Positions 1-8,167 of a DNA stretch of 64,000 nucleotides are shown here, in pieces. Origin of the DNA: Antarcticirhabdus aurantiaca (GTDB lineage Bacteria > Pseudomonadota > Alphaproteobacteria > Rhizobiales > Rhizobiaceae); NCBI RefSeq assembly GCF_009765365.1, contig NZ_VTOM01000029.1:1-64000 (forward strand), written 5' to 3'. Each line of letters begins with the position of its first letter. Position 1 is the first letter of the stretch. The notes under the pieces are model-generated. The model was not told the origin of the DNA. It did no database searches and was given only the letters and a program-made list of their open reading frames with translations. Position numbers and translations under genes: made by a program.

Positions 1-141
1 CCGGCACCAGCCGTCGTGCCGTGGCCGGCTGCGCCACCCCAACCCGCTTCGCCGGCCACCTCAAACGTCGCCGATAAGCCAACCATGCATTAGATTTGAA
101 CCGGGCCACCTAACGGGGGCAGGCCACAAGGAGGGGCAATC

Positions 142-1486
142 ATGGATGACGCGGGTACTTCCAGTTGGGGCGGCATGCAGCGCGCCAAGGAGGCTGCCGA
201 CGCGATCCGGTGCTTTTGCGAGCCATTGCCCGAGGTCGAGGATGAGGCTTTCGCACGCTGCTTCGACCGCTTCGGCTCGGCGCACGTCGTACTGCTTGGC
301 GAGGCAAGCCACGGCACCTCCGAGTTCTACCGGGCGCGAGCGGCCATCACCCGCCGGCTGATCGAGCACCATGGCTTTCGCATCGTTGCCGTTGAAGCTG
401 ACTGGCCCGATGCGGCGCGCATGGACCGTTATGTCCGTCATCGACCGGGCGACGCCTACGACGAAGAGGCGTTCGCGCGCTTTCCCACCTGGATGTGGCG
501 AAATGCCGAAGTCGAGGCCTTCGTCGAATGGCTGCGCGGCCACAACGCCGATCGCCTTCCGCAGGATCGCACCGCCTTCCGCGGGCTTGACGTTTATTCG
601 CTGCGCAGCTCGGTCAGTGCGGTCCTCGACTATCTCGATCGCGTCGATCCCGAAGGCGCCAAGGCCGCCCGCCAGCGCTACGGCTGCTTGACGCCTTGGC
701 AGAGCGAGCCTGAACGTTATGGCCGAGCGGTGCTGAGGAGCGAGCGCGACCCGTGCGAGGATGCTGTCGCCGCCCAGCTTCGCGAGCTTCTCGCTCGTCA
801 GCTCGACGTCGCCAGCCCCGAAGAGCGCGAGGACTATTTCGATGCCGCGCAGAACGCCCGGGTTGTGCGCGCAGCCGAGCAGTACTACCGCATCATGTAT
901 CGTGGTTCGACCGAGTCCTGGAACCTGCGGGACCGGCACATGTTCGACACTCTTCGCTCGGTCATCGAAGCCCGCGGCCCCAATGCCAAGGCGGTTGTCT
1001 GGGCGCAGAACTCCCACATCGGCAATGCAAGTGCGACCGCCATGGGGTGGCAGGGCGAGTTCAACATCGGAGATGTTGTGCCGCACCGCCTTTGGAAAAG
1101 AAACCATCCTCATCGGGTTCGGCACCGATCACGGCACGGTGGCTGCGGCAGACGATTGGGACGAGCCGATGCAGGTGAAGACGGTCCTGCCCTCGCGGGA
1201 CGACTCCTACGAACGCGTCTTCCATGACGTTGGCCTTCCTCGCGCTCTTCTCGATCTGAGATCGCCGGTGAACGAGGCGGCGCGAGAGGTCCTCATAGAG
1301 CCGCGACTGGAGCGGGCGATCGGCGTCCTCTATCGTCCTCGAACCGAGTTCCACAGCCACTACTTTCAAGCCGTGCTGCCCGAGCAGTTCGACGCCTATG
1401 TGTGGTTTGACGATACGAGAGCCGTAACCCCGCTGCCGAGCGTCCAGCCATCTGGAGTGCCAGAGACCTACCCATTCGGCACCTGA
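142..1486 (+). pseudogene. Erythromycin esterase family protein, frameshifted
   Basis: The two halves of one protein lie in different frames. Frame 1 from ATG 142 (AAGGAGG at 128-134) gives the N-terminal part with LLGEASHGTSEFY and VEADWPDA, the usual early motifs of the erythromycin esterase family (PF05139). It continues to AQNSHIGNA and FNIGD near 1074. From about 1076 the expected continuation (LCRTAFGKETILIGFG, then GTVAAADDWD) is in frame 2 and runs to a stop at 1486. A single missing or extra base at 1072-1078 explains this. Family members cleave macrolide esters or are of unknown role, often next to phosphoribosyltransferases. Whether the lesion is biological or a sequencing error cannot be told here. 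The base composition is less GC-rich than the rest of the window. Confidence 0.85.
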
Positions 1487-1783
1487 GGAGCCGACACACT
1501 GCAGACTGAAAAGAAGGCTTTCGATGCTTGGACTATAGATCGTCATGCAGCTTCGACGCCGCTCGGTGCGGCAACGTGTCGACCCAGTCGACCTTCCAGC
1601 TGGCAGAGGTTGCCGCCGAACAACACTGCCGAAGCGGCCGTCGAAGTATTGCCACTCCTGACGCGGTTGACGAGCCTCTGCTTGCATTGCACATTATGAT
1701 GTCGCTGGAGCCTGCAAAGGTCCGGCTCTGATCGCCGCTCCGGCGGCGTCGTGTATCCATGTTGCTCACCAGAGGATGTGGCT
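1487..1783. other. Intergenic, no supported gene
   Basis: No reading frame in this stretch has a recognisable product or a convincing ribosome binding site. The composition is mixed and less GC-rich than the window average. It separates the esterase-like gene from the next small gene and may hold that gene's promoter. Confidence 0.4.
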
Positions 1784-2266
1784 ATGCAAAGCAACGAAGT
1801 TTCAGGTCTTCTGAACGGTTCAGCCTTCGAGGACACCCCGAGTTCCTCCGCTTCCACAGGCGGGCTTCCATCAAAGGTGGACTTCTTCAGCCATCCTGAG
1901 GACGTTCTCGCTGACCTTTCGCTGTCCACAGCGCACAAGCGGGCGATCCTGGCTTCATGGGCGTCAGACAGCCGCGCCGTGAAAAACGCACCGGCGTTGC
2001 GCCAGCTCGACAATGGTGCTGTCATCGGCATCGATGATGTCTTGCGAGCCATGACGCGTCTCGATGAGACGGAGGCTCAGCCTAGAACGTCTCGGCCTTG
2101 GCGGATCAGCTTCGGGCGTCGGCGAGGATCCCCTATCCTGCCGCTCCCGAGGGAGCCCAGGTGGCGATGGGGCAGAGACGATGACGACGATCCACCGCCG
2201 AGCGCGGCCGCGGTTGCCGTGCCGCGCCCCCCAATGTTCGTAGAGGCCCGTGCGGTATACGCCTGA
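1784..2266 (+). CDS. Conserved hypothetical protein (small rhizobial type)
   Basis: This 160-residue protein of unknown function has a recognisable central block at about residues 33-90 (FFSHPEDVLADLSLSTAHKR, then AILASWASDSRAV and APALRQL). That block resembles small proteins often found in Rhizobiales that carry a P-x-D-V-L...K-R-A-x-L-A-x-W-A-S-D pattern. The C-terminal third is Arg/Pro-rich with a DDDDD run and looks disordered. ATG 1784 is chosen because AGAGGA at 1771-1776 precedes it with good spacing; a GTG at 1751 would extend it by 11 residues. It has no membrane segment or signal peptide. The function is unknown. Confidence 0.7.
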   Translation: MQSNEVSGLLNGSAFEDTPSSSASTGGLPSKVDFFSHPEDVLADLSLSTAHKRAILASWASDSRAVKNAPALRQLDNGAVIGIDDVLRAMTRLDETEAQPRTSRPWRISFGRRRGSPILPLPREPRWRWGRDDDDDPPPSAAAVAVPRPPMFVEARAVYA

Positions 2267-2350
2267 CCTCTTCACGTTCCTCTCCGTTGAAATGATAATC
2301 GATCCCGCCTGCCCTTCTACGGGGTGGGCGGACTCGACCCATCTGACCAG

Positions 2351-3310
2351 CTACGCGCCTGTCGCTCCAGCCGCGATGCGGCTTAAGTTCATCATCTCCA
2401 TCATCGCTTCGGACATCTGTCTTGGTTCCAGGTGATGCACCATGTGTCCGACCCCTGCCAGAACGACGAGTCTGCTGTTCGGCAGCAGGTCGTGGAGCCG
2501 GACGGACTGATGCTCATGATCAACCAGACGGTCGCCGTCACCCGTCACGATCAGCACCGGCACCTCCAGATCGGCAAATCGATCCTCCAGCGCTGCGGCC
2601 GCAGGGATCATCATCGCGGACTCCTCGGCCGACGCCCGCAGAGATCGCGGCGAGAGGACGATTGCTCGTGGTACGGCATGGAACTGCTCCGGCGTCGGTG
2701 CAGGGGCGAACAGCTTCCGAAGCAGCATGGGCCATATCAGCCGCGCCAGCACCGGCGTCATTGTGTACCTCATCACCTCGCCGATGATGGGGACAGACGG
2801 GCCTGCGGCGAGCGCGACATCCAAGCGCGGCGTCGGAAAGTAGTAGCCAGAAGCAAGCGTTAGGGATCTCACACTCTCGGGCTGCCGCAGAGCCCATTCC
2901 AGAGCCACCTGCGTTCCCCAGGAATGTCCAAGGAGATGCACACGTCGTGCTCCCATCTGGAGAGCGGCCTTCGCAAGAAGATCGGCTTGGGCGGCCGGTG
3001 ACCAGATCCGGTCGCGAGGACGTTCGCTGCAGCCATAACCGGGACGATCGAAGACGATGACGCGGTGCGTCTGCGCAACGAGGCGGATGAGATCGCTGGT
3101 GGCGAAATCCTGGATCAGGCTACCATTACCGTGGAGGAAAACGACGGTCTCACCGGATCCAGCTTCGAGGTAGTGCAGCCGAACACCGTCGATCGAGATG
3201 AAGCTACCAAGGGGCGGGTTTTGCCGCTCGGCCTGCCGCGTGCGCAGCGCAATGGCCGCTGCCGTGCCGGCGGCGAGTGCTGCAGCGATGATCAGAACCT
3301 TCCGGGACAT
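2351..3310 (-). CDS. Alpha/beta hydrolase with N-terminal membrane anchor
   Basis: A 319-residue hydrolase. The first 25 residues form a hydrophobic anchor or uncleaved signal (VLIIAAALAAGTAAAIAL), which suggests a membrane-attached or periplasmic enzyme. The fold markers follow in order: oxyanion-region HGNG near residue 60, nucleophile elbow GHSWG with Ser130, the acid in VTGDGDRLVD, and a catalytic His in AGVGHMVHH near the C-terminus. The substrate cannot be read from sequence. It stands alone on the minus strand between the small unknown gene and the tRNA-Arg, within the lower-GC patch. Confidence 0.85.
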   Translation of the reverse strand: MSRKVLIIAAALAAGTAAAIALRTRQAERQNPPLGSFISIDGVRLHYLEAGSGETVVFLHGNGSLIQDFATSDLIRLVAQTHRVIVFDRPGYGCSERPRDRIWSPAAQADLLAKAALQMGARRVHLLGHSWGTQVALEWALRQPESVRSLTLASGYYFPTPRLDVALAAGPSVPIIGEVMRYTMTPVLARLIWPMLLRKLFAPAPTPEQFHAVPRAIVLSPRSLRASAEESAMMIPAAAALEDRFADLEVPVLIVTGDGDRLVDHEHQSVRLHDLLPNSRLVVLAGVGHMVHHLEPRQMSEAMMEMMNLSRIAAGATGA

Positions 3311-3649
3311 GTCGGGCTCCGACTACCAGAATGAAAATCAACGAAGGCGGCCGTTGATAGTTCAGCCCTGTGTTTAAGCACCGAACTTCGACGCCGATCT
3401 ACGTCTCAACTCGTTAGCTCTGTCGAAGTCGGCGCCCCACCAGGTGGTGTCGATCAACAGATCCGGCTTGCAAACACAGCGAAACCTTCGCGTCCGCACC
3501 TCATCAAGATCGACGGGCCGCTGGTCGTGCGCGGCACGACGGCAGGCCGCTGACCGGCAGCTTTCCATCTACGGCGTCTGGAAGCGACCCGTCAGCTTTC
3601 GGCCCAATCCGGTCTGTGTTCGCAGTTCTGTACCGGAGTGGTCGAATTT
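3311..3649. other. Intergenic between hydrolase and tRNA-Arg
   Basis: About 340 bases with no gene I can support. A 64-codon minus frame (3374-3568) has no recognisable motif. The composition is near balanced and contrasts with the GC-rich DNA beyond the tRNA. If an island ends at the tRNA, this is where remnants of its boundary genes would lie; no integrase motif is visible. Confidence 0.4.
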
Positions 3650-3726
3650 TGGCGCACCCGACAGGATTCGAACCTGTGACCTACGCCTTCGGAGGGCGTC
3701 ACTCTATCCAGCTGAGCTACGGGTGC
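3650..3726 (-). tRNA. tRNA-Arg (anticodon CCG)
   Basis: The reverse complement folds as a full tRNA of 77 bases. The acceptor stem GCACCCG pairs with CGGGTGC, the discriminator is G, and CCA is encoded (3650-3652). The D arm is GCTC/GAGT. The anticodon stem ACGCC/GGCGT encloses the loop CTCCGAA, giving anticodon CCG (plus-strand bases 3690-3692), which reads CGG arginine codons. The T arm is ACAGG-TTCGAAT-CCTGT. Its 3' end faces the lower-GC segment at 1-3649, as expected if a mobile element integrated into the tRNA 3' end. Confidence 0.97.
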
Positions 3727-4061
3727 CTAGCATTCTCCCTAACCCGAACGTCGGGCAGCGGTCAACTGGCCGGGGGTGTGCGCTTCTGTTGTCGCTGCAC
3801 GGAGTCTGGCCTGATGGCGGTGGGCGAGACGGACGCAAGGCGCGACCGTCAGGGCAACCCGCGGAGGGCGGCAGCTGGACAGGACCGCGGCGCCGCGCAG
3901 AGGCAGAGCTGGATCGATCCCGCCTCCCCTCGCCGAGGCTTCATGCCGTCAGCCTGACGGGCCGCGAATGGTTTCGCCTCTCGGAGACGCGTCGGAAGCG
4001 CCCGGCTGCCTCGCAGAGGCGCTTGGCTCAGCCTTGTATGCGTCAAATAAGAAGCCATATA

Positions 4062-4077
4062 ACATCCAAGTGGATGT
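4062..4077. promoter_or_regulatory. Palindrome, candidate operator of the RHH regulator
   Basis: ACATCCA-AG-TGGATGT is a perfect inverted repeat with 7-base arms and a 2-base centre, 11-20 bases before the possible starts of the ribbon-helix-helix gene. Small palindromes just upstream of their own gene are typical autoregulatory sites of such proteins. The role is inferred from position and symmetry only. Confidence 0.5.
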
Positions 4078-4096
4078 CATAACGTGAGTGTCGGAG

Positions 4097-4513
4097 ATGC
4101 CGAGGAAGGCAGAGGGGCAGGACAAGGCGGGCGAGACCGAGAAGGTGACCCTGAATCTGGGCTACGTCGATCTCGGCCGCATCGACCTTCTCGTGCGGGA
4201 GGGCTTCTATTCCAACCGGAGCGACGTTATCAGGACCGCCATCCGCAGGCACCTCGACGCCCACGAAGCGGCGTTGCGCCAGTCCTCCGAACGGCTGACG
4301 CTCGAACTCGGCCTGCGCCACTTCTCCCGCGCCGACCTCGAAGAAGCACGGGCTGCCGGCCGCCTCCTCCACGTCCGTGTCCTCGGTCTGGCGGCCTTCG
4401 ACGACGACATTCCGCCGGATCTGGCCCGCGAAACGATCGGGTCGATCACCGTTCTCGGCGCCCTTCAGGCCAGCGCCGCGGTGAAAGCCGCGCTGGCCGA
4501 CCGCATCCGCTGA
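4097..4513 (+). CDS. Ribbon-helix-helix (CopG/ParD-type) transcriptional regulator
   Basis: A small cytoplasmic regulator. The N-terminal half (EKVTLNLGYVDLGRIDLLV, then EGFYSNRSDVIRTAIRRHL) has the beta strand plus two helices of an RHH domain, with the S-N-R-S-D-x-I-R turn between helices. The C-terminal half (LHVRVLGLAAFDDDIP, TIGSITVLGAL) is a separate region found in relatives that sit beside PHB-depolymerase-like esterases. ATG 4097 is preferred; GTG 4088 in the same frame is possible, and neither has a clear ribosome site. A palindrome at 4062-4077 is a likely operator. The next gene starts 52 bases downstream, so it may be co-transcribed and controlled by this protein. Confidence 0.85.
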   Translation: MPRKAEGQDKAGETEKVTLNLGYVDLGRIDLLVREGFYSNRSDVIRTAIRRHLDAHEAALRQSSERLTLELGLRHFSRADLEEARAAGRLLHVRVLGLAAFDDDIPPDLARETIGSITVLGALQASAAVKAALADRIR

Positions 4514-4565
4514 CGGGCCCAGCGGCCCGCCCGTCCCGTCACACCATCCGGCAAGGAGCCGCTCC

Positions 4566-5693
4566 GTGGATCTTCCCCTTCCTTTCATCGCCGAGGCGCA
4601 ACGCCTCGTTCTGTCCCAGCGCCTGTCGCAGGCGACCGCCCTCATCCAGGAGCGGCTCGGCGCGCGTCCGGCCTCGAACGCTTCCGCGGCCGGGTTCGAC
4701 GGCTTGACCATCGAGCTGTCGGCCGAACCGGCCGCCGGGACGCGCCCGGCGCCGCCCCCGCCCGGCGCCGGCCTGTGCAGCCGGCCGCGCTTTGCCTTCG
4801 CGCAAGGCGCGACGACACCGCCGCGCCCGGCCGCGGCCGAAGTCGACATTCCGCAGGGCGCCGAGTTCCTTCGCCTCCAACATGACGGCCCCTTCGGCCG
4901 CCGCAGCTTCCGCCTCTACGTCCCTGCCGCTGCCGACGAGGGACCGCGGCCGCTCGTCGTGATGCTGCACGGCTGCACGCAGAACCCGGAGGACTTCGCC
5001 GCCGGCACGCGGATGAACGCGCTGGCTGAGGAGTTCGGCCTCCTCGTCGCCTATCCCGAGCAGCCGCGCTCGGCCAATCCGTCCCTGTGCTGGAACTGGT
5101 TCGATCCGGCTCATCAGCGCGGCGGCGCCGGCGAGCCGGCGATCCTCGCGGGGATCGTCGCCGACATCGCCCGCAGCCACCCCGTCGACCGCGACCGGAT
5201 CTTCGCCGCCGGCCTGTCCGCCGGCGGCGCGATGGCCGCCGTTCTCGGCTCGACCCGGGCCGACCTCTTCGCCGCGGTCGGCATCCATTCGGGCCTGCCG
5301 CGCGGCAGCGCCGACAGCGTCGCCGCGGCGCTCTCCGTCATGCGCAGCGGTCGCTCCCAGCGGGACGCCGGCGCGCCGGAGGTGCCCGCCATCATCTTCC
5401 ACGGCACCCGCGACACCACCGTCCATCCGGCCAATGGCGAGCAGCTCGCGGGGCTCGGCACAGCCGGACGGCAAGCGAACGAGAGGGTGATCCAGGGCAG
5501 CGCCAACGGTCGCGCCTTCGTCAGAAGCGTGCGGCCGGCGGACGGAACCGCGCCGGCGCGCGAGCTCTGGCGCGTCGAGGGCCTCGGCCATGCCTGGTCG
5601 GGCGGCGACTCCCACGGCTCCTACGCCGATCCCGCCGGTCCCGACGCGTCGCGCGAGATGCTGCGGTTCTTCCTGGAGCACCCCCGCCGCTAG
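4566..5693 (+). CDS. PHB depolymerase family esterase
   Basis: A 375-residue alpha/beta hydrolase of the poly(3-hydroxybutyrate) depolymerase/feruloyl esterase group (LpqC-like). After a variable Ala/Pro-rich first 100 residues come RSFRLYVP, the oxyanion stretch VVMLHGCTQNPEDFA, WNWFDP, the nucleophile AGLSAGGAM with Ser218, the acid in FHGTRDTTVHP, and the His in VEGLGHAWSGGD near the end. The start is GTG, after AAGGAGC at 4553-4559. No clear signal peptide is seen, so it may act inside the cell on a storage polymer or on soluble esters. The RHH regulator lies directly upstream. The gene converges on the sugar-kinase gene with 19 bases between stops. Confidence 0.9.
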   Translation: MDLPLPFIAEAQRLVLSQRLSQATALIQERLGARPASNASAAGFDGLTIELSAEPAAGTRPAPPPPGAGLCSRPRFAFAQGATTPPRPAAAEVDIPQGAEFLRLQHDGPFGRRSFRLYVPAAADEGPRPLVVMLHGCTQNPEDFAAGTRMNALAEEFGLLVAYPEQPRSANPSLCWNWFDPAHQRGGAGEPAILAGIVADIARSHPVDRDRIFAAGLSAGGAMAAVLGSTRADLFAAVGIHSGLPRGSADSVAAALSVMRSGRSQRDAGAPEVPAIIFHGTRDTTVHPANGEQLAGLGTAGRQANERVIQGSANGRAFVRSVRPADGTAPARELWRVEGLGHAWSGGDSHGSYADPAGPDASREMLRFFLEHPRR

Positions 5694-5712
5694 GAGCCGG
5701 GCGCGCCGCGCG

Positions 5713-7329
5713 TCAGCCCCGCATCGCCTGTGCCATGAGGGCGCGGGCGCGCGCTTCGCCGGACTGCAGCAGGCGGTAGACCGCGTGCTTGGCGTCGTGG
5801 AAGCGGGCCGTGCGGCCGCCGGCCGGCTCGACCACCTCCTGCGTGCGGCACATGCGGGCGGCCGCGCTGGCAAGGTTCGGCTGCGCGCCCGAGGCGACGA
5901 GGCCGAGCATGGCGCTGCCCAGAAGCACGGGCTCGGCGGTTTCCGGCAGAACGACCGGCATCCGCGTCGCGTCGGCGAGGATGCGCCGCAGGAGCGCCGA
6001 GCGCGCGGCGCCGCCCGAGACGACGATGCGCTCCAGCGACACGCCCTCCCCCCGCATCGCCTCGACGATGTCGCGCGTGCCGTAGCAGAGGCCGCACAGG
6101 CTCGCGACGAAGAGGCGCACGAGGTCGTCCGAGCCGCCGTCGAGCGTCAGGCCGCAGACGACGGCGGTGGCCTGCGGGTCGGCGCGCGGCGAGCGGTTGC
6201 CGAGATGGTCGGGCACGACGTGGAGGTCGGCGGCAAGCTCGGCCGCCGCCTCGATCGAGCCGGCGAGAGCGATCGCGCGGGCTTCCAGGTGGTCGAGGAT
6301 AGAGCGTCCTTCGCCGTCCGCCTCGGCCTTGACGGCGGAAAAAGCGGGATGGGAGGCGACGAGGTGGTCGAGCGCCGCGCCATAGGCGGACTGGCCGCCT
6401 TCGAGGAGCCAGGCGCCCGGCAGCATGGCGCCGAAATACGGCCCCCAGACGCCCTCGACGAAGCGCGCTTCCGGCGTCACCGCCATGGCGCAGGCCGAGG
6501 TGCCCATGATGAGGGCGAGGTCGCCCCCCGCCGCGGCGACGGTGCCGACGCCGCCGGCATGGGCGTCGATCAGCGCGGCGCCGACGGGCGTGCCGGGACG
6601 AAGGCCGAGCTCGGTCGCGGCCGTCGGCGTCAGGCCCGCGCCGACCGGCTCGCCGATGTCGAGCACCTCCCGGCCGATCCGGGCGAAATCCTCGTCGGCG
6701 AGGACGCCGAGGCCGACCTCGCGGAAGTAGCTCTCGTCCCAGCGCTTCTCGTGGGCGAGATAGGTCCACTTGCAGGTCAGCGTGCAGGCCGAGCGTTGGA
6801 GGCTGCCGGTGGCGCGCCAGGACAGGTAGTCGGCAAGATCGAAGAAGTGGCCGGCGCGATCGAAGGTGTGCGGCCGGTTCTCCTTCAGCCACAGGAGCTT
6901 CGGGGTCTCCATCTCCGGCGAGATGCGCCCGCCGACGTAAGCGAGGACGGGATGGCCGGCGGCATTGATGCGGCCCGCCTGTTCGATCGCCCGATGGTCC
7001 ATCCAGACGACGACGTTGCGGGCCGGGTCCTCGGACGGACCGACGGCGAGCGGCTCGCCGTCCTTGCCCACGACGACGAGCGAGCAGGTCGCGTCGAAGC
7101 CGATACCCTTGACGCGGACGGGATCGCCGCCGGCGAGCGCCAGCGCCTCGCGGGCGCTCTCGCAGACCGCGGCCCAGATGTCGTCGGAGGACTGCTCGAC
7201 GATCTCGCCGGCCTCGCGCCAGATGCGGATCGGGCGCTTGGCGCTCGACACGAGCCGGCCGTCTGCGTCGAAGAGCCCGGCCCGCGCGCTGCCGGTGCCG
7301 ACGTCGATGCCGAGATAAAGGTCGCTCAT
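5713..7329 (-). CDS. FGGY-family pentulose kinase (probable D-ribulokinase)
   Basis: A 538-residue carbohydrate kinase. It opens with LYLGIDVGTGSARAGLFD (phosphate-1 motif) and contains KGIGFDATCSLVVV, WMDHRA, LIDAHAGGVG and IMGTSACAMAV (ADP-binding region), and IVVSGGAARSALLRR near the end. This pattern fits the FGGY pentulose-kinase group that phosphorylates D-ribulose or similar ketopentoses. It is the last gene of the minus-strand sugar operon, following an SDR dehydrogenase: polyol to ketose, then ketose 5-phosphate. Its ribosome site lies inside a five-copy 7-base repeat that fills the gap to the SDR gene (7334-7368). The exact sugar is inferred. Confidence 0.88.
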   Translation of the reverse strand: MSDLYLGIDVGTGSARAGLFDADGRLVSSAKRPIRIWREAGEIVEQSSDDIWAAVCESAREALALAGGDPVRVKGIGFDATCSLVVVGKDGEPLAVGPSEDPARNVVVWMDHRAIEQAGRINAAGHPVLAYVGGRISPEMETPKLLWLKENRPHTFDRAGHFFDLADYLSWRATGSLQRSACTLTCKWTYLAHEKRWDESYFREVGLGVLADEDFARIGREVLDIGEPVGAGLTPTAATELGLRPGTPVGAALIDAHAGGVGTVAAAGGDLALIMGTSACAMAVTPEARFVEGVWGPYFGAMLPGAWLLEGGQSAYGAALDHLVASHPAFSAVKAEADGEGRSILDHLEARAIALAGSIEAAAELAADLHVVPDHLGNRSPRADPQATAVVCGLTLDGGSDDLVRLFVASLCGLCYGTRDIVEAMRGEGVSLERIVVSGGAARSALLRRILADATRMPVVLPETAEPVLLGSAMLGLVASGAQPNLASAAARMCRTQEVVEPAGGRTARFHDAKHAVYRLLQSGEARARALMAQAMRG

Positions 7330-7333
7330 CGCG

Positions 7334-7368
7334 CTTCGTCCTTCGTCCTTCGTCCTTCGTCCTTCGTC
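7334..7368. repeat. Tandem repeat (CTTCGTC)x5 covering the kinase ribosome site
   Basis: Five perfect copies of the 7-mer CTTCGTC (GACGAAG on the coding strand) fill the gap between the SDR stop (7367-7369) and the kinase ATG (7329). Each unit junction creates AAGGA, a Shine-Dalgarno-like sequence; the last lies 9 bases before the ATG. Copy-number change would not disturb either reading frame but would change the number of ribosome sites. Confidence 0.9.
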
Positions 7369-8095
7369 AGAGATCGACGCCCTGCGGCAGGATCACGAGG
7401 TCGCGGATCACGACGCCGGGGGGCCGCGTCAGCATGAAGAGAACGGCGTCGGCGACTTCCTTGGCGTCCATCAGGCTGTTGGAAGCGCGGGCTTCCTCGA
7501 GCTTGGCCGCCGGCCAGTCGTCGATGAGCGGCGTGACGACGGGGCCTGGCGCCACGGCCCCGACGCGGATGCCGTGCGGAATGACCTGCCGGCGCAGCGT
7601 GTGGACGAAGGCCTGGATCGCGAACTTCGAGGCCGTGTAGACCGGCTCCCAGACCACCGGCACGAGGCCCGCGACCGAACTCGTCACCACGACGTCGCCG
7701 GAGCCGCGCTCGGCCATGTGCGGCAGGACCGCGCGGATCGAGCGGAAGGCGGCGTTGACGTTGAGGTTCAGCATGCGGTCCCATTGATCGGGATCGCCCT
7801 CGATCACCGGCCCGCCGACATAGGCGCCGGCATTGGCGTGGAAGATGTCGAGCCGGCCGGCCGTCTCCAGGATGCGCGGCATCATCGTGTCGACGCTCGC
7901 GCCGTCGGTGAGGTCGACGCGGAGCGGGTGGGCCTTGGGGCCGAGTTCGGCGCAGAGGGCGGCGAGGCGGTCCTCGGCTCGGTCGACGAGAACGACGGTC
8001 GCGCCGGCGCCCAGCATCGCGCGGGCGCATTCGAGGCCGATGCCGGAGGCGGCGCCGGTGACGGCGGCGACCTTGCCGGAAAGATCCTGGCTCAT
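7367..8095 (-). CDS. SDR-family oxidoreductase (probable pentitol dehydrogenase)
   Basis: A classical short-chain dehydrogenase of 242 residues. The Rossmann motif TGAASGIG is near residue 14, the adenine-side VDLTDG follows, and the structural HANAGAY lies near residue 87. The active site has Ser (TSSVAG) and the YTASK Tyr/Lys pair, followed by [10 protein letters not shown]. In this operon it most likely oxidises an imported sugar alcohol such as ribitol to the ketose used by the adjacent kinase. ATG 8095 is chosen; an in-frame TTG five codons upstream is less likely. A 10-bp hairpin (8130-8154) separates it from the upstream permease gene. Confidence 0.9.
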   Translation of the reverse strand: MSQDLSGKVAAVTGAASGIGLECARAMLGAGATVVLVDRAEDRLAALCAELGPKAHPLRVDLTDGASVDTMMPRILETAGRLDIFHANAGAYVGGPVIEGDPDQWDRMLNLNVNAAFRSIRAVLPHMAERGSGDVVVTSSVAGLVPVVWEPVYTASKFAIQAFVHTLRRQVIPHGIRVGAVAPGPVVTPLIDDWPAAKLEEARASNSLMDAKEVADAVLFMLTRPPGVVIRDLVILPQGVDL

Positions 8096-8129
8096 GGAGG
8101 CGGTTCCCAATTGGATCGAAGGAAAGGTC

Positions 8130-8154
8130 CCGCCGCGCGCCTTCCGCGCGGCGG
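8130..8154 (-). other. Intergenic hairpin between permease and SDR genes
   Basis: CCGCCGCGCG (8130-8139) and CGCGCGGCGG (8145-8154) form a perfect 10-bp stem with loop CCTTC. No T-tract follows, so it is more likely an mRNA-stability or attenuation element within the sugar operon than a full terminator. Confidence 0.5.
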
Positions 8155-8167
8155 AACGGAGGCGCGG

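Noticed and set aside
1-93. A Pro/Ala-rich open frame entering from the left edge and ending at TAG 91-93
   Set aside because: Only 30 residues are visible, other frames are equally open, and no motif supports it as a gene end.
3444-4082. A 212-codon plus-strand open frame crossing the tRNA-Arg gene
   Set aside because: It runs antisense through a clear tRNA, has no motif, and arises from the lack of stops in GC-rich DNA.
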